DNA from: Antedon mediterranea
Taxonomy: Eukaryota > Echinodermata > Crinoidea > Comatulida > Antedonidae
Length of the DNA: 64,000 bases
Direction of reading: 5' to 3'
NCBI RefSeq assembly: GCF_964355755.1
Contig: NC_092672.1
Span: forward strand, 20,766,501-20,830,500
Shown here: positions 12,221 through 23,700 of the stretch, piece after piece
How positions within the stretch are numbered: the first letter of the stretch is position 1
How the letters are laid out: every line of letters begins with the position of its first letter
Made by a program: the position numbers and the translations under genes
The notes under the pieces: model-generated
Database searches by the model: none
The model's input: the letters and a program-made list of their open reading frames with translations, nothing else
Told to the model about the DNA's origin: nothing

Positions 12221-13179
12221 TGTCTAATCGAAAGCTCCTAGGTATACAAGAAAAATCATGCATATATCTTCATGAAACGAATTAATGGTAATGTTTAAAT
12301 TTGAACAATCAATAGTTATTATATTGTAAACGATTTCTACCTATACCATAGGTAAATTAAATTAAGTGTCATGGTTCGTACATTCCATGACGCTAGACAA
12401 AGTTTAATGTAATATGTGTCTTTGTATGGGTGTCACGAAAGCTCATACCACGAAAGCTCAGACCCCCTAAGACCTAAGATCACGAAAGCTAAGACCCAAC
12501 ACCTAAGATTACAAATATTTATCTTTCGCACCTGCCTTGTATTTTAACTCCTAACATTTATTCTGAATACCACACCTTAGAATTGGCACTTTCATGAAAA
12601 AGAATCACATAAAAAGTAACAAATACATTTTTAAATTGATGATTTTACAGACGTTTTTCTCGCACACAAAATGACTAGCCTACAGTACAGTAGGCCTACC
12701 CCATGGGCCATGTTGAGCTATATTCGGACCGTCAAAATGAAGACATGAACATGCATGCTCATGGACATTGATTATTAACAACTTAGGGAGTTTTAAAGGA
12801 AGATGTGATTGGATATTGAAGGAGAGCGTCATTTCGACAATCGAGCATTCTCTACTCTCTATCAAGTAGTGGAAACATGTTTTTTTTCCCTTCGTAATTG
12901 ATAGTGTTTTATAGTAAAGTTTAAAGGGATCAGTGCTTATCAATTCAGTTACAGTATTATTTGTTTACATTTTCTGCAAAGTAGATGTGTTAATCCAATT
13001 CACTTCCATGATTTCCTCTAAAAGTTTTCTTTTGTATGAAGTGTAGAAACATTTCTTGAATTTGCGTTTTATTAATGTGTATCATTTTCATTTAGTTTTG
13101 TAGAACTTTTGTGAACCACTTTGGAAATCAATATATTTGTATTAATAAAGATTAAGTAAAATTAAGTAACCATAGCAAA

Positions 13180-14380
13180 ATTAAAGTACTGTGTTCCTGT
13201 GGTATCATTTTGGGTATATGGAACACAATGCATTATATATGATGAATAAACCACTGTAATATGAGGCCGTTTTCCTATGTTAAAGTATTGTGTTCCTGGG
13301 GTATCATTTTGGGTATATGGAACACAATGCATTATATATAATGAATAATCCACTGTAATAAGCAATGGGGCCGTTTTCCTATGTTAAAGCATTGTGTTCC
13401 TGGGGTTTCATTTTGGGTACATGGAACACAATGCATTATATATAATTAATAAACCACTGTAATAAGCAATGAGGCCGTTTTCCTATGAGTATTGTGTTCC
13501 TGGGGTATCATTTTGGGTATATGGAACACAATGCATTATATATAATGAATAAACCACTGTAATAAGCAATGAGGCCGTTTTCCTATGTTAAAGCATTGTG
13601 TTCCTGGGGTATCATTTTGAGTATATGGAACACAATGCATTATAGCCTAATGAATAAACCACTGTAATATGAGGCCGTTTTCCTATGTTAAAGCATTGTG
13701 TTCCTGGGGTATCATTTTGGGTATATGGAACACAATGCATTATATATGATGAATAAACCACTGTAATATGAGGCCGTTTTCCTATGTTAAAGCATTGTGT
13801 TCCTGGAGTATCATTTTGGGTATATGGAACACAATGCATTATATATGATGAATAAACCACTGTAATATGAGGCCGTTTTCCTATGTTAAAGCATTGTGTT
13901 CCTGGAGTATCGGGGTATGGAACACAATGCATTATATATAATGAATAAACTACTGTAATATGAGGCCGTTTTCCTATGTTAAAGCATTGTGTTCCTGGGG
14001 TATCATTTTGGGTATATGGAGCACAATGCATTATATATGATGAATAAACCACTGTAATAAGCAATGAGGCCGTTTTCCTCGTTAAAGTATTGTGTTCCTG
14101 GGGTATCATTTTGGGTATATGGAACACAATGCATTATATATAATGAATAAACCACTTCAATAAGCAATGAGGCCGTTTTCCTATGTTAAAGCATTGTGTT
14201 CCTGGGGTATCATTTTGAGTATATGGAACACAATGCATTATATACAGTATAATGAATAAACCACTTCAATAAGCAATGAGGCCGTTTTCCTATGTTAAAG
14301 CATTGTGTTCCTGGGGTATCATTTTGGGTATATGGAACACAATGCATTATAGATAATGAATTAACAACTGTGGCCATTTT
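13180..14380. repeat. Hairpin satellite, 12 copies of about 102 bp
   Basis: Twelve head-to-tail units of roughly 98-105 bp. Each unit holds a perfect inverted repeat GCATTGTGTTCC ... GGAACACAATGC separated by about 22 nt ('tggggtatcattttgggtatat'), followed by 'aaaccactgtaataagcaatgaggccgttttcctatgtt'-like sequence. A few units are truncated (near 13486 and 13905). The 171-codon minus-strand open frame here is a by-product of the repeat. Confidence 0.92.
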
Positions 14381-15014
14381 AGAATCAGAAAATTGCCAGA
14401 GCAGAAATCAATGTATGTTTTATTTTTTGTTTTTATTTTTAAACTGCAAAGAGTGGTTTTTATAACGAACCAGCTGTACATATCAAAACGGCGACGATAT
14501 GAGTCCGTCGTACATAGTCATAAGGACCTTTTAATATGAATAATAATACTAATAATGAAATATTAATTTAACCTCTATTTCGCCAGCTGAAAACATTCTT
14601 GCCTTTCAAAATAAGCCTATATATATTGTGTAATCGTATTTTATAACACTGCCTTCTATAGTTTCTACATTTTTTTGGGGAAAATGAAGCATACATTCTG
14701 GCAATTAAGTGATAAATATAATAAGATGGCGAACATTTCGCAGTGTGTTGACAGCGAGTTCAGTATGGTTTAAAATGTTTGAAAAGTATTGTTATTTAAA
14801 AAAAATTACTTCGTAAGTGGTCGAATCGTATAAACATGTTGCATAATATTATGTTGTGAGTTTGAAAAAGGAAAGTTTTGGTGAGAAATCAAAGATATAA
14901 CGGTGTTGTGCGAAACTGCAGTAGCGCCCTATATACTACTATAGCCTGGCCCTAGAGTAGCCTCTAGGCCTAGCTAGGCTAGGTAGGTAGGCCTGGGTAG
15001 GGTATTATTGGGTG

Positions 15015-15745
15015 CAGGTCAAGTCGGCCCCAACCGTCTCGGCCAAAGTCAAGTTGGCCCACGTCAAGTCGGCCCCAAGTCAACTCGGCCTCAAGTCAAC
15101 TCGGCCTCACGTCAACTCGGCCAAAAACTAATCGGTCAACTCGGCCACAATAAAATATGGAATGCAAAAAGTACTTAATGTTATTATGATTATTACTAGG
15201 CTTAGGCCTATCCACTCTAAAAAATGAAGAAATAAAAAATATAATATAATTAAATAATATCATATAAAAAAATGAACTCATTGCCGATATGAATAGAAGT
15301 ACCCGCGTGTTACGGACGGAGGCCTACGTTTCATCACATTTGGCCATAGAAAAAATGATCGTACATCGTTTTTGTCCATGCTTTGCGTTTTTAAAAAAGG
15401 GGAATGTTTTCAATTGTGCAATTTGAAATTTTATTAAACGTAAATAAAGGAAAGTTGGTGAAATCATTCCTATTTTTTTTGCTAAATATATTCTTGTCTA
15501 AATATTAATATTCATTAAAAGTCAGAATTATTCATAGTTAAAAAATTTTGAAGAAATATTATTTTATCAATCCCCTTCATTTGCACTTTTTGCGTTCCAT
15601 ACTTTAATGGGGCCGAGTTGACCGATTATTTTTTGGCCGAGTTGACTTGAGGCCGAGTTGACTTGGGGCCGACTTGACTACGGGCCGACTTGACTTGGGG
15701 CCGACTTGACTTTGCCCGAGACGGTTTAGGGCCGACTTGGATCAA
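15015..15745. mobile_element. Foldback element with 'gtcaactcggcc' inverted arms
   Basis: The left arm (15015-15165) contains repeated 'caagtcggcccc' and 'gtcaactcggcc' plus 'accgtctcgg'. The right arm (15595-15745) is its reverse complement in the same order, including 'gcgttccatactttaatggggccgagttgaccgatta' mirrored by the left inner end. The central 430 bp is AT-rich and non-coding. 'gtattatt' occurs on both sides (15002-15009, 15750-15757) and may be a target duplication, though about 10 bp separate it from the arms. Confidence 0.75.
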
Positions 15746-17019
15746 AATCGTATTATTACTATATTAGACCTAACCTAAGTCTAGGCCGGTTATCACAGTA
15801 AATTGTTTTTATTTGCTGCCCGATCGTCTTGGGCCCAGAAAACGTGGTCTCTATCGTCTCATTTGCTGGGCCCGATCATATTAGCGCAGGGCCCAATGCG
15901 GTAGTTTTATGTTTGATATAATGGTAAAATCGATAACGTTTTATTTTGGTTCCGATAAAATCGGGTGTTCGGTATGGAGCGTTGCTGATTGCTGGTTCTG
16001 GTCAATATTTGTTTGGTACTATAAGGGATGAATGTTTATTTAGGCCTAAGCTTTTTGAGCTATCCTGCAAAATCTTTTATAATTGTATTATTTGTAATGT
16101 CAGTAATTTATGTTATCACTTTCTTTTATATGTATTTTTTATGATGATTTTCTAATCAATTCAAATCAAATCAGACCGACTACACTTTTCTGCTAACCAT
16201 TTAAATTCCTAGCTAGGCTAGGTCACAAGTGGTTATATGTTCATAAAAATTTGTTTGTAAAAATTTTGAATTTCGCTATTTTTTTCAGATTATTACTAAA
16301 TCTAGGCCTAGATGCTTTCCACCCCAAGTTAAAAAGAAACCAGCATGTCGTTTTAAAAAGGTAAAGGAAAATGCTGTTGATATTCTCTCTGTCATGCATA
16401 GTAGGCCTACTTTTAGTAGACCTGAAGTGAACATTCTGACACTTGTCACAGTTATTCATTAGGGTATTAAAACATGGAATGAAATGGTTGCCCACACATT
16501 GGCTGGTTAATTTACTAATTCCATCTGTCTAGCCCTTCTTTAAGTCAGTAGATTGTTTAAAAATAATACGTACATATGTGCAACGTTTCAACTTGTTTTT
16601 AATAAGTCTTCATCTGGCAACTGACTAGATGTTAGTACAGTAGTTGCTAGGAGTATAGAACCATCGCACATGTACGTATTCATGAATGGTTTTAACATAA
16701 AGAATTATATACAGAATAATTACTATTAGATCCTTCAAAATGAAACACATCCTCTTTTCAATACATATTAATTAATCCTCAAAGCTCCAAATGAATTCTT
16801 CAGAAAGACATGTACTGAGCGCTACAGAAAATAATTTATTCTGAAAGCTGTTAGACTTTACAAAAATTACTCTTTAGCAATAATTTGTATACATGTGTAT
16901 TTTAAACATTTGTTTTAAATGTTTGTTTACATTTGTGAGTCTGCCTCAACCAAAAGAATCAGATTGTGGATAATTAAAGTTGATTGAATTGAATAATTAA
17001 CTGTTTACTGTACTTTCAG

Positions 17020-17734
17020 GGGTTAATGGTGTGGATACATGATGAAAAAGAGGTTTGGGTTCGAGCATATGTCAATTCATGTTTTAGTAATGGCAAGATT
17101 ACAGTCACTAAATCTAATGGCCAGGTAAGAGGTTTGGGTTCCAGCGTGTGTTAATTCATGTTTTAGTGATGGCAAGATTATAGTCACTAAATCTAATGGC
17201 CAGGTAAGAGGTTTGGGTTCGAGCATGTGTTAATTCATGTTTTAGTGATGGCAAGATTACAGTCACTAAATCGAATGGCCAGGTAAGAGGTTTGGGTTCC
17301 AGCATGTGTTAATTCATGTTTTAGTGATGGCAAGATTATAGTCACTAAATCTAATGGCCAGGTAAGAGGTTTGGGTTCCAGCATGTGTTGATTCATGTTT
17401 TAGTGATGGCAAGATTATAGTCACTAAATCTAATGGCCAGGTAAGAGGTTTGGGTTCCAGCGTGTGTTGATTCATGTTTTAGTGATGGCAAGATTATAGA
17501 CACAAAATATAATTGTGAGGTACGGTAAGGAGGGGAGGGAAGCATACCATCTATGTCAACAACCCAACCTTGCTACTAAGTATTCTATATAATGTATTTT
17601 AAATATTGCTTGTAACTTCATTGTCTAGGAGGTTGTGATACGTGGTCATGCTGGCTATCCAGTGCTGTGTACTCAAACAGATTGGATCAATACAGATGAT
17701 CTTGTTTTGATTAATCCTCTCTCAGAACCTGCTG
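17020..17734 (+). CDS. Myosin N-terminal SH3-like segment (exons 1-2)
   Basis: The first two recognised exons encode about 70 residues ([16 protein letters not shown], then [11 protein letters not shown], then [11 protein letters not shown], then [13 protein letters not shown]) before the motor core. The spacing of W, V and G residues resembles the small SH3-like barrel at the N terminus of conventional myosins. As I recall it, the short N terminus of human MYO19 lacks such a clear barrel, so this may be retained or lineage-specific. The domain name is an inference from pattern only. Confidence 0.6.
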
Positions 17735-20700
17735 GTAAGTGAATTAATAGTAGACACATGTTTCAATGGTTGTTAGTACTATACAGGTCTTCCTCCTATT
17801 AAAGACTCCTTTAATTAAAAGCTCAATCTAATTTAAAGCCAGATGATCACCTATTTTTACCATTAGCTGTTGCCTCCCTCTAACTAATTAGAGATCAAAG
17901 ACCACAATTTGGATGAATCCAACATTTTCCTTCAAATTTTTCCAAATTAAATACTCACTTTAAAATAAAATTTATAGTTCAGTAATACATTTTTAGAGTA
18001 GAACAGCGAATAATTTGAAGAAAATTTGACAAAATATTGGCAACACACTTGAGCAGTACTTGGCTGGTAGATACCACACTTAGACTGGCAACACACTTGT
18101 TACTTCTAATGTTTTCTGTTCATAGTGCTGAACTGTTTATGTGAGCGGTACTTAGCTGGTAGATACCACACTCAGACTGCAACACACTTGTTACTTAACA
18201 AAATGTTTTCTGTTCATAGTGCTGAACTGTTTACATGAGCGGTACTTAGCTGGTAGATACCACACTCAGACTGGCAACACACTTGTTACTTAACAAAATG
18301 TTTTCTGTTCATAGTGCTGAACTGTTTACATGAGCGGTACTTAGCTGGTAGATACCACACTCAGACTGGCAACACACTTGTTACTTCTAATGTTTTCTGT
18401 TCATAGTGCTGAACTGTTTACATGAGCGGTACTTAGCTGGTAGATACCACACTCAAACTGGCAACACACTTGTTACTTTAAATCCTTTCAAAGAAACTGG
18501 ACATTTTGATGTTCATATGATTCATCGTTACCATAGTGATCAAAAGGTAAACAATGATTCGCTAGTATACTATTGATTTTTAGGAAAATTTATATGTTGG
18601 TGACATCACTATTAAAATCTTGACTTCACTTTATCTTCAATATTGGGCAAAAATATTAATATGTCCTCAGTTGCACTTAGAAGTGATAGAGATATATGCA
18701 GAGCTCCTCTGAAAAGATAATTGTTTTGCTGAATATGCTATTTTATGTCACATAATAACTGTAGTTATTCACTTCGACCAAAAATTGGGAAAAAAAACAT
18801 TATTTACCTGAAAAACTGTAATTTTTTAACATTTGGTTAAGTTTAACCATTAATTTTGTCTTTTTTAAAAGTAAAAACACTATATTTGTTTTTTTTTATT
18901 TCTTTAAAATGAATAACTTTTTTAAAACAGCAAAATGGCTTGATTTTATTAATCCTCATTTTCATGTTTTTTGGGGAATATACATCTTTATTTTTTTTTT
19001 TTTTCAGGCACACCCACCACATGTATTTGGAATTGCAGAAACAGCTTTGTGTAATCTTACTAGAAGACTAGACAAGATTAATCAGTCAATAATTGTCAGC
19101 GGTGAAAGTGGTTCTGGAAAGGTAATTCAACAATTTCAGTTTTACGTTTGTTTTCACCAATGTAATCAGAGTCAATTTTTACCTTTAGAACCATTTCTTG
19201 TTTATTTTGAAATAATAGAGAGACCTAAACTTGAATAAAAATAGAGAGGCTAAAAGCATGGACAAGTAATAGAGTGCTATAATTTGTTTTTACTGTTTCA
19301 AAGGACACTGTTACAAAATCAGCATTTATTGAATGTCACTAAATGCTTGCCAGACGTGCAAAGAGGGAATGTTGGCAACCCATTTTCACAAAGGCAGTTT
19401 GTCAATATTTTTTGTGAAAATACAAAAACGTTTGTTATTCTCTGTTATTTATTATTGTTTTATTACAGACATGGAATGCAAGATGTTTACTAAAATATCT
19501 GACAATGGTGGCAGTATGTAACCCTGGGTAATAAAAATAAACACATTTAATTTAATATCATTAAACACTCTCATGTATGTAAAATTACAGTTTTTATTTC
19601 ATCATAATTATAGATTTGTCTCTGTTTTGTTACTTATTTGTGATAACTTGTTGTCTTTTTTGTTCTTAGTGGTTTTACACCATCACCAGCAGATTGCATT
19701 GAACGTAGAATATTAGACTCAAATCCTATTCTTGAAGCATTTGGTAATTATTATGTTTATCTTTAATAAAGTACAGTAAGATACACATGTCATTCTCAAA
19801 TGTAAAAACATCTATGTACTGTTATGGTCCTAAGAAACATCGCTAGAAGTTGGACCTTTATTTTTGTTAAATATACAAAATCAGCATTTTTAAATCATAT
19901 CAATATATCAAATTTTCTATATTCATCATCATTATCATCAACAGATAAAGAAAAAAATAGAATAAGAACAGTTGATAAAGAGATGAGAACCAAATAAAAA
20001 CTAGATTTAATTCGTCACTATGACGAATTATAGGTTATATGCATTGATTTAAATAAAGATAATTGATTTTTAAAAGATATATTGATTGATTGATTTTCTC
20101 AGAATCTTTAATTATTTATAATATATGATAGGACCTTGCTAACCGGTATCACAATCCGATCAAAGATCCATATGCGTATAATGTCAGAAACCACATTTGT
20201 TGTTACATAATAATAAAGACATAAGTTAATTTTTATCTAGATTTCATTATAAATCATGTGTATAATCTGTACACTAAGAAATAATTTGAACAAACAATAC
20301 GGATAATAAAAAAAAATCTTATTTCGTTTCCCAAGGTGAGACTCGATCTCGGTACCTTGAATGCCATAGACACGAGCACAGACCATCGAGCCATACACAA
20401 CTGACTAAAAGTTGTAGAAAAATTCCTCCGTGTATTTACTATGCAGTAACCACTTTGGTGCAAATAGATTATTACATACCGAAATGAATTATAATTTTTT
20501 ACTATAATGACATCTTTAAAATGTAAACAAATGATGCACTGTCAAACTACATACTTTTAACTTTAATATATGAACTTTTGAAGGAAGAAAGTTAATGATA
20601 AGTTTGTTATTTTGGCCTAAGAAAATGTCATAATTTGTTTGATTGTCGAAATTAATTTTGTTAAATTTAATATGCCATTAATGATGACTTAATCAACTTT

Positions 20701-23700
20701 TGTTCTTCTAATTTCATAATAAATCATACATATGATACATACACTTCAAGAAAATTAAATAAAAAATAGGTGTTCCCGAGCATTCTAACGATATATATTA
20801 ATTTTAAAATTTAGCATATTTTCACCATTTTGTTAACTTACACGTGCGTAGCCCGTCACTTTTGACGTGCTCGTATAACGCTGTTTCGCGTTGAAAAGTG
20901 AATAAAATATGATGATATTATTAAAGAAAGGTTATACAACAGTAATCGGACACAAACAGTGCGCATTAACGTTTGACGCGCAGTGCGCGTGCAAAAATCT
21001 GCGCACTCATGGCAATTTTTTAAACGCTTAAAATTGCCTGAAACGTACTCTAATTTCATCGAAAATAAATTCTGACAATTTTTAACATTTTAAGCGCGCG
21101 GACGCATGCGTTATATGCGCTACGCACGTAATTGTATTGCCATATGATGAAATATGACCTGAAATTTATGAGTACCAAATTTTGTTTAAAAGTGATTCAT
21201 GTTTGTGAAGATATGATTACAAACGTGATTTCGTTAAATCGCGCGTAGACCGCGTAATTTTTGATTGCGCATCGTGAAAGCATAACCACATCGATTCCTG
21301 GCCATAAGGAATATACTCTGAAAAATTGACTTAGATAGATGAAACTGATGCCAAGATAATTCACGGACAAATAGTGCTAAGGAAAGAATAAATAAATAAA
21401 TAAATAAAGATTTTGACAGAATCAAGAGGTTATATGCATATCATGCATATAACCTAATGAGCATAATGATAGTATCATACTGATTTAAAAATAAATAAAT
21501 AAAGCTACACCTAACCTAAAATTGATTAACGCTTTATGTAAAATGAAATTTAAAATGATAATTTAAAGCAGTTTGTGTACTGATTTTACATTTTGTAATT
21601 CCTGCATAATCTTTAACCTTCAGTCATGGTGCCAAAATCCTTTAAACTCCTAATATAATATATAGGCTAAAACTGTTGATCAGCAGTGGCCAACTTACAG
21701 TATGTTCTAAATATGAATTTGGTGAGATTTTATGCTCAAATTAAATTTTTGGCAGATTTGGTATCATTAAGACTAGTAGAATTAATTGCAATTGATGGCA
21801 ATATTTGATGGCCTGCACCAGTATATATATATACAGTAATATTAATCTTTTGCCACCCAGTACCCTACACCTCCCTACAACTCCATCTCTGTTAGACAAC
21901 TATTATTTCATTTTCTTAGGCAATGCTAGCACAACCAGGAATCACAATAGTAGCCGCTTTGGAAAGTACATTCAGCTACAATTCAGTCGGTAAGTTTCAT
22001 ACATTATTTTTATTTGTCAATGTTCAACCAACATACTGTATACAGGCCATGCATTTTGAGTTTCTACATATGCCATTTTGTGTGTCATAGCAGGGAAGAA
22101 TGAAATTACACACAAGAGGAATTCTTATTTTAACTTTACAATTTTGTTTTCAGTGGAAATCATGTTGTTGGTGCTTCTATTCAGACATATCTTCTTGAGA
22201 AAACTAGAGTTGTTTATCAATGTGATGGTGCCAGGAATTTTCACATCTTTTACCAAGTTAGTATTAGTTATGTTTCATTTTTGTGTACCTTTAAACCGGA
22301 TAACCAACTGTTTAACTTAACTGCTGGAAACTGTGATACATTTGCATATTTCTGTTGCCATGTTTCTAAAGTGAGTAGGCTAATAGCAAACATATACCCT
22401 TTGGTTTTAATCAGGTTGTTAAAATTCTACTGATATTCACAGGGGCTTGTTTTTTTGTTTGTTCTGCGCATTTGTGCTTTGTCCTGGTATTTAACTGACC
22501 GTACACCTGTTTGAAAGTATCGAAGCGTGACTTTTTTTTTCTCACAAACTTGAGATTGTACTAATGATAGCACCGTCAACTATACAATGACAATACTTTT
22601 CCCGTGATTTCACAAGGTTCGTGAGTAAATATGAAAACATGCAATAAGTCTGGAGATCAATGTAGGCAGATGTGAAAAGGATCTTTCTGGTACTGATATT
22701 AAACATCTTGAAACAAAATTGTCACTTTGTAATATTTTGTAATATAGCGCAAGAAAGCACTCACTCTACTAATGTTATCAAAGCATGAAATATATTATTA
22801 GTTTATATTATTCTCATTATTAGTCTTTTTAATAATATCATTAACATTTCTTCTTTCAAATTATCATAGATGCTGTTTGGCGCAAATGAAAGGGAAATGA
22901 GGAACTGGTTACTACCAAATGTATTGAGTTCAGACAACTTAAACTATGTGAAACTAAACCGTTCAGAAGATGCATGTAATCAAAAGGATAAACAAGATTT
23001 TATAGTTACAAAGCAAGCAATGTGTAATGTTGGACTTAGCAGGTCACAGCAACAAGAATTATTTAAAGTAAGAAACTTTTACTTCATTAGTTAGTAAGCG
23101 ATGTCTAATGTTGGACTTAGCAGGTCAAAGCAACAAGAATTATTTAAAGTAAGAAACTTTTACTTCATTAGTTAGTAAGCGATGTCTAATGTTGGACTTA
23201 GCAGGTCACAGCAACAAGAATTATTTAAAGTAAGAAACTTTTACTTAATTAGAACTGGTTACTTAACAAACATTGTTTTACCAGGGAAGAGTGAATTCAC
23301 TGGTAAAACATGGTTAAACTTAGTGGTGATATTATTAGTAACTGAACCAAAACAATGTGTTTAGATGCCTTGGTTGAACTAATCCAGCACATGTGGACAG
23401 TAAACATGAGTGAACTAACTGAACCAAAGCAATGTGTTTAGATGCCTTGGTTGAACTAATCCAGCACATGTGGACAGTAAACATCAGTGAACTAACTGAA
23501 CCAAAGCAATGTGTTTAGATGCCTTAGTTGAACTAATCCAGCACATGTGGACAGTAAACATCAGTGAACTTTTACCTAGTTTTTACAATCATGATAGTAT
23601 ATTGATTCAAAACAACTTTTACAAATTTATGGTAATGAAAACCAAATGGTAGTATATAAATAAGTGATAATAGACTTTGATGTTTTTTATACATAAATCT

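Larger units (their letters stand above)
10199..17019. other. Intergenic region between divergent GST and myosin genes
   Basis: Both genes read away from this 6.8-kb interval, so their promoters should lie near its two ends, but no clear core promoter motif could be picked out. Contents in order: unremarkable sequence to about 11460; LINE endonuclease relic; short 'cacgaaagctcagacc' repeats (12430-12505); hairpin satellite (13180-14380); foldback element (15015-15745); then AT-rich sequence with 'taggcct' clusters. No host exon was recognised. Confidence 0.6.

Noticed and set aside
13612-14127. 171-codon minus-strand open frame
   Set aside because: A product of the 102-bp satellite; its repeat length in residues follows the satellite period and there is no splice or start context.
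13180-14380. CRISPR-like array
   Set aside because: Units are wholly repeated with no unique spacers, and the genome is eukaryotic.
15946-16155. Upstream start exon for the myosin
   Set aside because: The short open frame has no myosin-like content and no donor in a matching phase.
17131-17520. Extra coding exons of myosin
   Set aside because: The repeated exon pieces lack acceptors and shift frame into stops; they are copies of an exon end with its donor only.
18121-18400. Mutually exclusive alternative exons 3
   Set aside because: The upstream copies stop after about 70 nt and have no donor, so they cannot replace the real exon.
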